Source of the DNA: JALZKA01 sp963721645
GTDB taxonomy: Bacteria; Actinomycetota; Thermoleophilia; Solirubrobacterales; 70-9
DNA: 64,000 nt
Assembly: GCA_963721645.1 (NCBI GenBank)
Contig: CAVRJK010000002.1
Location: forward strand, 1,240,001 to 1,304,000
Reading direction: 5' to 3'
Both the position numbers and the translations under genes were made by a program. Positions 50,981 to 59,029 of the stretch are shown piece by piece (position 1 is the stretch's first letter; every line of letters starts with the position of its first letter). The notes beneath the pieces were generated by a model that worked only from the letters and a program-made list of their open reading frames with translations, did no database searches and had not been told where the DNA came from.

Positions 50981-51352
50981 TTGACGATTTCGCAGAAAGC
51001 TCTCGCCGCCTTCTTCAGCTTCACGGGGATCATGCACTTCGTGATTCCCAAGACGTACGAGGCCATCGTGCCCGACTACGTTCCGATCAGCGCCGAGGCC
51101 GCGGTCTTTCACTCGGGCTGGGCCGAGCTGGCGGGAGGACTCGCAGTCATCCCGCCCGCGACCAGGAACATCGCGCGGTGGTGGCTGATCGCCCTGCTGG
51201 TCGCCGTCTTCCCCGCCAACGTCCACATGGCCGTGGCGCCCGAGCAGGTACGCGGGCTCGACCTGGACAGGATCCCGCGCTGGTCGCTCTGGGCGCGCCT
51301 ACCGCTTCAGCTCGCCGCGATCATCTGGGTCTGGCGAGCAACCGAAAACTGA
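50981..51352 (+). CDS. DoxX-like membrane protein
   Basis: About 123 residues from TTG 50981 (LTISQKALAAFFSFTGIMHF); start is uncertain and the frame opens earlier. Four membrane segments with the DoxX-like motifs FTGIMHFVIPKTYEAIVPDY, GWAELAGGLAVI and LIALLVAVFPANVHMA. The family contains thiosulfate:quinone oxidoreductase subunits and many redox-membrane proteins of unknown role. It follows the metallopeptidase by 11 bp. Confidence 0.8.
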   Translation: MTISQKALAAFFSFTGIMHFVIPKTYEAIVPDYVPISAEAAVFHSGWAELAGGLAVIPPATRNIARWWLIALLVAVFPANVHMAVAPEQVRGLDLDRIPRWSLWARLPLQLAAIIWVWRATEN

Positions 51353-51371
51353 GCCTTCGGGTTAGACGACG

Positions 51372-51950
51372 TCAGTCGAGCCCAAGCTCTTCCGCGTAAT
51401 TATCCGCATAGAGCCTGCGCTTCTCGAGCACGGAATCCACGTAAGAGCGGGTCTCCGGGAACTCGATGTCATCAACCTCGAGCGCTGATCCACCCCACGC
51501 CTCGGCGTTCTCGGGCCCGCCGTTGTAGGCCGCCAGGGCGGCGACCTCATTGCCGCCGAACCGCTCGAGCAGATGGTCCAGGTAAAAGGTGCCGTACCGG
51601 ATGTTCAGGTCTGGATTCGCGAGATCTTCGAAAACGAAGGTCTGGCCGCCCGAAAGCGTCTCGATCGTGTCGGCGGTGTCCGGCGTGATCTGCATCAGCC
51701 CCCGCGCACCCGCGCTTGAAGTCTGGTCGACGAATCCAGACTCCTGGTTGATGATGGCCGCGATCAGGGCGGCGTCCAGGTCGAAGCGCTCGGCCTGCTG
51801 GATGATGATGTCGTCGTGGCGCAGGGGCAGGGTCACCTCCTTGATCGTTTCGCCGAAGTCGATCCTTGACATCACGAAGGCGGCGACGCCGCCGATCGCC
51901 GCGATCAGCAGGACAAAACGAAGTACGCGCCCGCGACGTGTCGCGCTCAC
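51372..51950 (-). CDS. Lytic transglycosylase, SLT domain
   Basis: 192 residues from a GTG at 51948-51950. One N-terminal membrane anchor (VLRFVLLIAAIGGVAAFVMS), then the SLT domain: catalytic Glu in IINQESGFVDQTSS, GARGLMQITPDTAD, NIRYGTFYLDHLLERFGG, ALAAYNGGPENAEAW. Cleaves peptidoglycan glycan strands outside the membrane. GTG overlaps the coaE TGA, so it is the third gene of rpsA-coaE-SLT. Confidence 0.92.
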   Translation of the reverse strand: MSATRRGRVLRFVLLIAAIGGVAAFVMSRIDFGETIKEVTLPLRHDDIIIQQAERFDLDAALIAAIINQESGFVDQTSSAGARGLMQITPDTADTIETLSGGQTFVFEDLANPDLNIRYGTFYLDHLLERFGGNEVAALAAYNGGPENAEAWGGSALEVDDIEFPETRSYVDSVLEKRRLYADNYAEELGLD

Positions 51951-52546
51951 CCCCCGGCTCCCGAAATGAGCTGAGGCCAGATGGCCTGGAGCTTTGTTTC
52001 AAGGTCCTCCAGACTGCCGTCGTTTGCGACAACCCATGTGGCCCGCTCGGACTTCTCGGCCTCGGTCAGCTGCCTGCCGGACCGGCCTTCGACGCCGGCG
52101 TCGCCGCGCGCCTCCAGCCATGAAGCACGCCGATCACCGGCAACGACGACCAGGACTCCGTCGAACCCCGCCTCCATGCCGGCCTCGAAGAGCAGCGGGA
52201 CCTCCACGACCGCCAGTTCGACCTCGGGCGCAAGCGCCTGGCGCCACTCCCAAACCATCTCGCCCACCTTGGGATGGGTGATCGACTCCAGCCAGCGGAG
52301 CTCGTCTGGGTCGCTGAAGACGATTCCACCAACGGCCTTGCGGTCGACGACGCCCTCGATTGCAACCGTGTCGCCCCAACGCTCGACGAGCTTTGCCACC
52401 ACGTCCCGTTCTGCGAGGGCCTCGTGGGCTACCTCGTCCGTCGAGAGGGTCGAAGCGCCAAGCCGCGCAAGCGCGCGCAGTGCTTCAGACTTGCCGGAGC
52501 CAATTGCCCCGGTCAGACCGACAAACGCTGGCCGGGGCGCCCCCAA
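51947..52546 (-). CDS. coaE: Dephospho-CoA kinase
   Basis: 199 residues. P-loop GLTGAIGSGKSEALRALARL, STDEVAHEAL, SDPDELRWLESITHPKVG, VVEVPLLFEAGMEAGFDGVL. Last step of CoA synthesis. The rpsA-coaE order is common in actinobacteria and the gap here is 10 bp. The pantothenate operon is elsewhere in the window (35-38 kb). Confidence 0.95.
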   Translation of the reverse strand: MGAPRPAFVGLTGAIGSGKSEALRALARLGASTLSTDEVAHEALAERDVVAKLVERWGDTVAIEGVVDRKAVGGIVFSDPDELRWLESITHPKVGEMVWEWRQALAPEVELAVVEVPLLFEAGMEAGFDGVLVVVAGDRRASWLEARGDAGVEGRSGRQLTEAEKSERATWVVANDGSLEDLETKLQAIWPQLISGAGG

Positions 52547-52556
52547 GGCGCCTCGC

Positions 52557-54005
52557 TCAGCCTTCGTCTTCTGCGGAGGGAGGCGCTTCCTCGGGCGCCG
52601 GCTCTACCGGCGCATCCGTGAATACGTCCTCGGAGAGGCCGAGGTCGGGAACCTCGTCGGCGGGCGCCTCCGTGGCGGCCTCCGTAACGGCTTCCGTGAC
52701 TTCGGCAGCGGCGGGCTCGCCGGCGGGGTCCTCAGCCTCGGGTGCGGCGGCGGCAGGAGCCTCGGGCTCAGCCGCTGCGGCTGCTGCCTCGGCGGCCGCG
52801 GCGTCATCGCTGGCGGCCTGGACGCTCGCCTTCAGCTCATCCGGGATCAGGTCTGAGAAAGCGTTGTTCTTCGTTTCCGCCCGCTTGATCGAGAGCGAGA
52901 TGCGGCGGCGCTCCTCGTCGATCTCCAGGATGCGGACCCACTTCTCCTCGCCGGGGGTGACGACCTCGCCCGGCGTCTCGACGTGGTGCTCTGCAAGCTC
53001 GGAGATGTGGACCAGGCCCTCAACGCCCGGGACGATCTCGATGAACGCACCGAAGGCGACGACCTTGGTGACCTTGCCCTCCAGGACGTCGCCCTGGCGG
53101 TACTCGTTCAGCACCTTCTGCCACGGGTCTTCCTGGGTCTGCTTGAGGCCAAGCGAGATCCGCTGGCGATCGCGGTCGATGTCGAGGACCTTGACTCGCA
53201 CGTCCTTGCCGATCTCGAGTACCTCGGACGGATGGTTGACGTGGCTCCACGAAAGCTCTGAGATATGAATGAGGCCGTCGATGCCCTCGAGGTCGACGAA
53301 GGCCCCGAAGTCGACGATGTTCGAGATCTTGCCCTCGACGATCTGGCCGGGCTCGAGGCGCTCCAGAATCTGCTCCCGGACCTCCTTGCGCTCCTCCTCC
53401 AGAACTGCGCGGCGCGAGAGCACGACGTTGTTGCGCGAGCGGTTGAGCTCGATCACCTTGCACTCGAGGGTCTGGTCGCGGAACTCCTCGAGATTGTGGA
53501 CGCGGCGGATGTCCACGAGAGAAGCGGGCAGGAAGCCGCGGACGCCGAGGTCGAGGATCAGGCCGCCCTTGACGACCTCGATCACGGAGCCTTCCACGGG
53601 CTCGCCCGTCTCGGCAGCGGCTTCGATCTTTCGCCAGGCCTTCTCGAAGCGCGCGCGCTTCTTGGAGAGGATGAGGCGGCCCTCTTGGTCCTCCTTGGTG
53701 AGGACCAGCGCGTCCACCTGCTCGCCCAGGTCGACCTCGTCGGCCGGATCCACCGAACGGCGGATCGAGAGCTCGTGAGCGGGAATGACGCCTTCCGACT
53801 TGTAGCCGATGTCGACCAGGACCTCGTCCTTGTCGATCCGCACTACCTCGCCGTTTACGACGTCGCCCTCCTCGAACGGCTTGATCGTGGCCGCGTAATT
53901 GGGTACGAGCTTCCCATCGACCTCGATCATGAGGTCGTCGGAGGTCCCGTTCGAGGCGGGGGCCTCGACGGGGGCAGGGTCGATCACGGTCTCAGGCGTA
54001 GACAC
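52557..54005 (-). CDS. rpsA: 30S ribosomal protein S1
   Basis: 482 residues with four S1 OB-fold domains: GDVVNGEVVRIDKDEVLVDI (about 46), GEPVEGSVIEVVKGGLILDL (136), GQIVEGKISNIVDFGAFVDL (223) and GDVLEGKVTKVVAFGAFIEI (308). The C-terminal ~100 residues are acidic and Ala/Pro-rich low complexity (AAAEPEAPAAAAPEAEDPAG). Four domains is the normal actinobacterial form. Binds mRNA at the small ribosomal subunit. Likely promoter in the 72-bp divergent gap with the flavoprotein gene. Confidence 0.96.
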   Translation of the reverse strand: MSTPETVIDPAPVEAPASNGTSDDLMIEVDGKLVPNYAATIKPFEEGDVVNGEVVRIDKDEVLVDIGYKSEGVIPAHELSIRRSVDPADEVDLGEQVDALVLTKEDQEGRLILSKKRARFEKAWRKIEAAAETGEPVEGSVIEVVKGGLILDLGVRGFLPASLVDIRRVHNLEEFRDQTLECKVIELNRSRNNVVLSRRAVLEEERKEVREQILERLEPGQIVEGKISNIVDFGAFVDLEGIDGLIHISELSWSHVNHPSEVLEIGKDVRVKVLDIDRDRQRISLGLKQTQEDPWQKVLNEYRQGDVLEGKVTKVVAFGAFIEIVPGVEGLVHISELAEHHVETPGEVVTPGEEKWVRILEIDEERRRISLSIKRAETKNNAFSDLIPDELKASVQAASDDAAAAEAAAAAAEPEAPAAAAPEAEDPAGEPAAAEVTEAVTEAATEAPADEVPDLGLSEDVFTDAPVEPAPEEAPPSAEDEG

Positions 54006-54077
54006 GGCTTCGGAGCTTAGCTACCGGTAGCCGCGCGTCCCGGTGCGATCAGGGCCCCCTGGCGATACTCTCGGGCC

Positions 54078-55313
54078 GTGCCAACCCGCTCGACCAAGCG
54101 CGGCGCGGACCGCACCCCGCTCGCAGGCGAATACGACGTCATCGTCTGCGGCGCGAGCTTTGCGGGCCTGACCGCCGCCCGCCAGCTCACCGGCTCGGGC
54201 GCTCGCGTCCTTTTGCTCGACCGCTACGACGTCGGAGAGCGACAGACCTCCGCCTGTGGCGTCCCGACCGCGTGGCTCCACGCGATGGGCGTCGAAGCCT
54301 CGGCTCGGCAGGAATTCGGCTGCCTCGTCGTCCATACGGCGCACGGGACCTCACGGTACGAGCTCCCTTGGACCCTCTCGACCTTCGACTATCGCGAACT
54401 CTGCCAGATCCTCTTCGAAGGCTGCGATGCAGAGTTCGAGACTGCGACGGTCGAGGGCCGAGGGCCCGGTCCGGCCGAGGCCCTGGCCGATGCCGAGGTT
54501 TCGGTGCCTCGTAGCCCGAGGGACAGGATGAATCCTGTCCCTCCGAGCCTTCGGCTCGGCCTCGAATCCCCGCACGTCGTGCGGACCGATCGGGGCGAGG
54601 TTTCCGCGCCCCTGGTGGTCGATGCGCTCGGCTGGCGGCGCGTACTGTCAGCGTCGGGCTATCAGCCGCCTGATGCGCCGCTCTCCCGAGGCCTCGAGGT
54701 ACATCCGGCTGGTTCCGGTGACGAACTCGAGATCTGGATCGACCGGCGCTACGTGCCCTCGGGTTATGCCTGGTCGTTCCCGGCGGGCGAGGAGACACGG
54801 GTCGGCGTTGGCTCCTTCGACCCGCAATTCCACGTGAAGGACACGACCGTCTTGCTCGCCGAGGACCTCGACCGTGAAGCGGTGGGGTACCAGGGCAACT
54901 GGATCCCGCACAAGCTCCGGCCCGCCGCGGAGGACGGGGTCTTCTTTTGCGGTGACTCGGCCGGGCACTGCATACCGCTGACCGCCGAGGGCATCCGCAC
55001 CGCGTTCTACTTTGCGATCGCGGTCGGGGAGGAGCTCCGAAGCGTCGTCGAGGGGCGAAAAACGCGAGAGGAAGCGCTTCGCGACTATTCCGCATTCAAC
55101 GACGCGCACGAACGGAAGTTCAACGTGATGCTGCGCGCGCAGAAGACCGTGCCGCGCTTCCCGGCGCGGCTTCAACGTGGTCTTGTCGCCGCCGCGGGGC
55201 GGAAACGCTTCGTCGATTGGTCCTTCGAGCGCTACCTCGGGATCGCCCACCCGCACTACGCCCAGCAGCATGCCCGCACCTCGGCGCCCAGTCGCGTCGC
55301 CGAGCTCGTGTAA
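54078..55313 (+). CDS. FAD-dependent oxidoreductase, geranylgeranyl-reductase-like, with an in-frame palindromic insert
   Basis: 411 residues from GTG 54078. FAD site YDVIVCGASFAGLTAARQLT, LLDRYDVGERQTSACGVPTA, APLVVDALGWRRVL, and FFCGDSAGHCIPLTAEGIRT place it in the GGR/digeranylgeranylglycerophospholipid reductase-like group that reduces isoprenoid chains, though related plant-type flavoproteins act on other substrates. Residues ~143-165 (VPRSPRDRMNPVPPSLRLGL) do not fit the family and are coded by two consecutive hairpins at 54520-54559. Frame is kept. Confidence 0.82.
   Translation: MPTRSTKRGADRTPLAGEYDVIVCGASFAGLTAARQLTGSGARVLLLDRYDVGERQTSACGVPTAWLHAMGVEASARQEFGCLVVHTAHGTSRYELPWTLSTFDYRELCQILFEGCDAEFETATVEGRGPGPAEALADAEVSVPRSPRDRMNPVPPSLRLGLESPHVVRTDRGEVSAPLVVDALGWRRVLSASGYQPPDAPLSRGLEVHPAGSGDELEIWIDRRYVPSGYAWSFPAGEETRVGVGSFDPQFHVKDTTVLLAEDLDREAVGYQGNWIPHKLRPAAEDGVFFCGDSAGHCIPLTAEGIRTAFYFAIAVGEELRSVVEGRKTREEALRDYSAFNDAHERKFNVMLRAQKTVPRFPARLQRGLVAAAGRKRFVDWSFERYLGIAHPHYAQQHARTSAPSRVAELV
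54520..54559. repeat. Palindromic element inside the flavoprotein gene (two hairpins)
   Basis: GGGACAGGA / TCCTGTCCC (54520-54541, loop TGAA), then CCGAGCC / GGCTCGG (54543-54559, loop TTC). The pair adds about 20 in-frame codons. Confidence 0.8.
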
Positions 55314-55365
55314 GCGTTTCGTGAGGGTCTGGCCCCTGTTTGCGTTTCGTGAGGGTCTGGCCCCT
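55314..55365. repeat. Direct repeat of a 24-bp unit carrying GGGTCTGGCCCC
   Basis: GCGTTTCGTGAGGGTCTGGCCCCT occurs at 55314-55337 and 55342-55365 (28-bp period), filling the gap between the stops of two convergent genes. The second copy touches the stop codon at 55365-55367. Confidence 0.85.
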
Positions 55366-55802
55366 CAGCGGACGATCAGGAACGTGCCGGCCAGGAGGAG
55401 TGCCACGCCGAGGATCCGGTCGGGCGTGATGGGCGTTTCGCCGAGGCCGAGGAAACCGGCCCGGTCGAGGAAGATCGAGAAGGTGAGCTGGCCGGTGATG
55501 GTCGCGGCGGCGACGCCTCCCGCTCCGATCGAGCTGACGGTCACGAGTGCGGTGAAGACGTAGGCGGCGCCGAGGATTCCGCCGAGGAGGAGGTACCACG
55601 GAACGCTGAAGGCCTCTCCTATCCCTCCCGACTGGCCCGCGAGGGCGACGATCACGGCCAGGAGCAGCGTCCCGATGGCAAACGAGACCAACGCGGCCGC
55701 GATGTTCCCCGTGGCCTTGCCGAGGCCCGAATTGATGGCGGGCTGCATGGCGATGAGACCGCCCGTGAGCGCCATCAGGGCTACTGCGATACCGCGATCC
55801 AT
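55365..55802 (-). CDS. DMT-family small transporter (DUF606/YdcZ-like)
   Basis: 145 residues with five membrane helices: ALMALTGGLIAMQPAINSGL, GNIAAALVSFAIGTLLLAVI, PWYLLLGGILGAAYVFTALV, GAGGVAAATITGQLTFSIFL, LGVALLLAGTFLIV. Matches the single-domain DUF606 group, which usually work as dimers or two-gene pairs. Substrate unknown. It begins 36 bp after polA. Confidence 0.86.
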   Translation of the reverse strand: MDRGIAVALMALTGGLIAMQPAINSGLGKATGNIAAALVSFAIGTLLLAVIVALAGQSGGIGEAFSVPWYLLLGGILGAAYVFTALVTVSSIGAGGVAAATITGQLTFSIFLDRAGFLGLGETPITPDRILGVALLLAGTFLIVR

Positions 55803-55838
55803 CAGTGCATCCTATGAAGGGATACCGGGCGAAACCCG

Positions 55839-58461
55839 CTACTTGACGGAGAGCCAGTCCGGGCCCGAGCCGGCGTTGACCTCAAGCGGAGGGTCGAGCA
55901 CGAACGCGTCGCGCATCTCGCGCACCGCGATCTCCTTGGCCTGCTCCATCTCCGCCTCGGGCCCCTCGAAGAGGAGCTCGTCGTGGATCTGGAGGATCAG
56001 GCGGGTCTCGAGGTCTGACTCGGTGAGCGCGCGGTGGCAGTTGACCATCGCGAGCTTGATGATGTCGGCCGCCGTGCCCTGGATGACCGTGTTGACGGCA
56101 AGGCGCTCCCCCAGACCACGGCGCTGCCTCTGACTGGAGCGAAGCTCCGGAATCCGGCGGCGGCGGCCGAGGAGCGTCGTTACGAATCCCTCGTCGGTGG
56201 CCTTGGCGATCGTTTCGTCGATGAAGGTCCGGATGGCGGGGAAACGCTCGAAGTAGCGCTCGATGTACTCGCCCGCTTCCATGCGCGAGATCCCGAGCCG
56301 GTCCGCGAGGCCGAAGTCGGTCAGCCCGTACGCGATTCCGTAGTTGACCATCTTCGCCTTCGAGCGCTCAGCCGGTGTGATCGCGTCGGGATCGGCGCCG
56401 ATGATCCCTGCGGCGGTCGCCGAATGGACGTCCTCGCCCGTCAAGAAGATCTTGCGCAGGACGTCCTCGTCTGCCACATGCGCGAGCACCCGCAGCTCGA
56501 CCTGGTTGTAATCGCACGACAGCAGGAGGTTTCCCGTGTCGGCGACAAAGCAGCCGCGGACCGGGCGGCCGACCTCCGAGCGGATCGGGATGTTCTGAAG
56601 GTTCGGGTTGGTGGACGAAAGCCGCCCGGTGGCTGCCGTCACCTGGTTGAAGGTCGTGTGGATGCGATCCGTCTCGGGGTCGATCAGGCCGGGCAGCGAG
56701 TCGAGGTATGTGTTCTTGAGCTTGGTCAGCTCGCGCCATTGCTCGACCGCGGGGACGATCGGGTTCTCGTCGCGGATCGCAGAAAGGACGCGCGCGTCCG
56801 TGGAATAGCCCGTCTTGCCGCGCCGCTTGCGGGTCAGCCCGAGCTCGACGAAGAGCACCTCGCCGAGCTGGGAGGGAGAGCCGATCGTGAACTCGCGGCC
56901 GGCGGCTTCGTATATCTCCTTCTCGAGCTCATCGATCCGAGCCTCCATCCCCTCGCCGATCGCGGCCAGGCGCTCGCGTGTCGAGCTTCAGCCCTTCGCG
57001 CTCCATCGCCACGAGCACCTCGACCAGCGGGAGCTCCACCTCGCGCATTACGCGCTCGAGGCCGAACTCCGCGAGCTGGGCGCGCTGGCGCTCAGCCAGC
57101 TCCCAGGCGAGGCGGGCCTCGACCGCCGGGTCGCCCGTCGCCTCGGGGTCTTCTCCAAGCTCGAGCTGGGCATCGTCTGCTGCCGGCTCAGGCGCGTCAC
57201 CTGAGCGGACTGCGATGCCCGCATCGGCAGCGAGCTCCTCGATCACGTACGTGCGGCGTGCGGGATCGACCAGGTAGGCGCCGATCATCGTGTCGTGATC
57301 GATCTCGACGCCCGCGGCGTTCGCCAGCAGGCCGTGGCGACCGCCGCCCAGATCCTTGACGTCGTGCGCAACGAGGGGGCGGTCCTTAAGGTCCCCGGCG
57401 AGGGCTGCGAGGTCAGCGGCGTCGCCGGTCACAACCCTGGCGCCGTCGGTGGCGGCGAATCTTCCCGACGTGATTGCCAGCCCGGTCGGCCCCTTCGGGA
57501 GCTCGGCCGGCGAGCCCTCCGCCGTCTCCAGCTCGATCGTCTCGTCGACCTCCCGTTCGGGGACGGGGCCTGCGTACTCCTCCTCAAGGCGCTGGATCAC
57601 CGCTCGGAGCTCGAACTCCGCGGCGAACTCGCGGAGCCGCGAGAGGTCGGGTGTCGACTCGCCGCGATCGAGGATGTCGTCGGGAACGCCGACGTCGAGC
57701 TTCATCGTCGCGAGCTGCTTGGAGATCCGCGCGTCGTCGGCGTGGTTGGTCAGGTTTTCCTTGCGCTTGGCGCCCGAGATCTCGTCGACAGAGTCCAGAA
57801 CCGCTTCCAGCGAGCCGAACTGCTGGAGGAGCTGCGCAGCGGTCTTGTCGCCGATGCCCGGAACGCCGGGAATGTTGTCCGAGGTATCGCCCTTCAGCCC
57901 GATCAGGTCGGGAACCAACTCGGGCTTCACGCCGTAGCGCTCGACAACCCCGTCGGAGTCGTAGACCTTCGTGTCAGTGACTCCGCGCGAGGTCGTCATC
58001 ACGCGGGTGCCGTCTCCGACCAGCTGGTAGACGTCACGGTCGCCCGAGACGATCATCACGGGCCGCTTCCTTTCCTTGGCCCGGGTCGCGAGCGTCGCGA
58101 TCACGTCGTCCGCCTCGAAGCCCTCGACATCCACGTTCGTAAAGCCGAAGGCCTCGGAGAGCGGCGCTAGGTGCGGCCACTGCTCTCGCAGGAGGTCGGG
58201 TTTCGACTTGCGGCCCGCCTTGTACTCGGGGTACTCCTTCTCGCGGCCCGACATTCCCCTGTCCCACGCGACGATCACGGTTCCGGGCGCATGGTCGATC
58301 AGGAGCTTGGCCATCATCGAGGCGAAGCCGTAGATCGCGTTCGTTGGCCTTCCGTCGGCCGTGGCGATCGACTCGGGGAGCGCGAAGAAGGCTCGGTAGG
58401 CAAGCGAGTTGCCGTCGATCAGGAAGATCTCACCGTCGACTGGCTTGGGCGGGGCCGGCAC
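55839..58461 (-). CDS. polA: DNA polymerase I, with one frameshift near the exo/pol boundary
   Basis: The intact product would be ~870 residues. Domain order: 5'-3' exonuclease (IFLIDGNSLAYRAFF, VEGFEADDVIATLA, SGDRDVYQLV, GLKGDTSDNIPGVPGIGDKT); a 3'-5' exo-like domain that lacks the DxE pair of a proofreader (SGRFAATDG); polymerase with motif A LLSCDYNQVELRVLAHV, motif B KMVNYGIAYGLTDFG, motif C ILQIHDELLFE. After GLKLDT the frame shifts: the first frame ends at 56929, the pol frame resumes as RLAAIGEGMEARIDELEKEI. An extra base within 56975-56978 restores KLDTERLAAIG. Since polA is seldom dispensable, this is likely a consensus error. Confidence 0.92.
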
Positions 58462-58477
58462 GCTTCGATCCTACGCG

Positions 58478-58548
58478 GAGGGGTCAGACCCCTCACAAGC
58501 CGCTAACACGGCTCGAAGTGTGAGCGAATCATGAGGGGTCTGACCCCC
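58478..58548. repeat. Pair of GGGGTCTGRCCCC palindromic repeats
   Basis: GAGGGGTCAGACCCCTC at 58478-58494 and GAGGGGTCTGACCCC at 58533-58548, between polA and the DCC-family gene. The second copy forms the last codons and stop of the DCC gene. Confidence 0.85.
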
Positions 58549-58927
58549 TGCGTACCTGGCAGCTGGCGTCGATCCGCAGCAGGCGTGCGAGGCGGTTGCG
58601 GTTGCCAGAGACCGCGCGGTAGGCGCGCTCGGTCGGGCCGGGTAGCGCGCGGGCCACGGCCGCCAGGGGCCGGCCACCCGGCAGCACGTCGAAGAGGGGC
58701 GCCGCCGCGGAGCCGGCCGAGCGGACTTCGCCCGACGGGGCTGCCAGATGCCAGGAATCGAGCCGGCGCTCCTCGGGGACGGCGGCCAGCAGTCGCTGGC
58801 CCTCTTCGCTCTGGATTGGCAACGGGCGCAGCTTGTGAGATCGATCCCAGGCGAGGATCTTGTCCAGGCTCCACTTGCAAAAGCCGCAGTCTTCGTCGTA
58901 AAGCACGGTTGCCTCGGGATCGGCCAT
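58529..58927 (-). CDS. Thiol-disulfide oxidoreductase-like DCC-family protein (DUF393)
   Basis: 132 residues. N-terminal TVLYDEDCGFCKWSLDKIL has the DCC/CGFC motif of DUF393, a thioredoxin-like fold. LRPLPIQSEEGQRLLAAVPE and GNRNRLARLLRI follow the family pattern. The last codons (GSDPS) come from the palindromic repeat, which suggests the repeat inserted at or replaced the original 3' end. It precedes polA by 67 bp on the same strand. Confidence 0.85.
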   Translation of the reverse strand: MADPEATVLYDEDCGFCKWSLDKILAWDRSHKLRPLPIQSEEGQRLLAAVPEERRLDSWHLAAPSGEVRSAGSAAAPLFDVLPGGRPLAAVARALPGPTERAYRAVSGNRNRLARLLRIDASCQVRRGSDPS

Positions 58928-58948
58928 GGCAAACCAAGATAGATATCC

Positions 58949-59011
58949 GGTGCCAGGTACCGAGCCCGATCGGCGAGATCAGGGGTGTCGCGGGACCGGG
59001 TACCTGGCACC
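58949..59011. repeat. 13-bp inverted repeat GGTGCCAGGTACC
   Basis: GGTGCCAGGTACC (58949-58961) and its reverse complement (58999-59011) with a 37-nt spacer, in the divergent gap between the DCC gene and the malic enzyme gene. Confidence 0.85.
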
Positions 59012-59029
59012 GCTCCATATATTCGCCTC

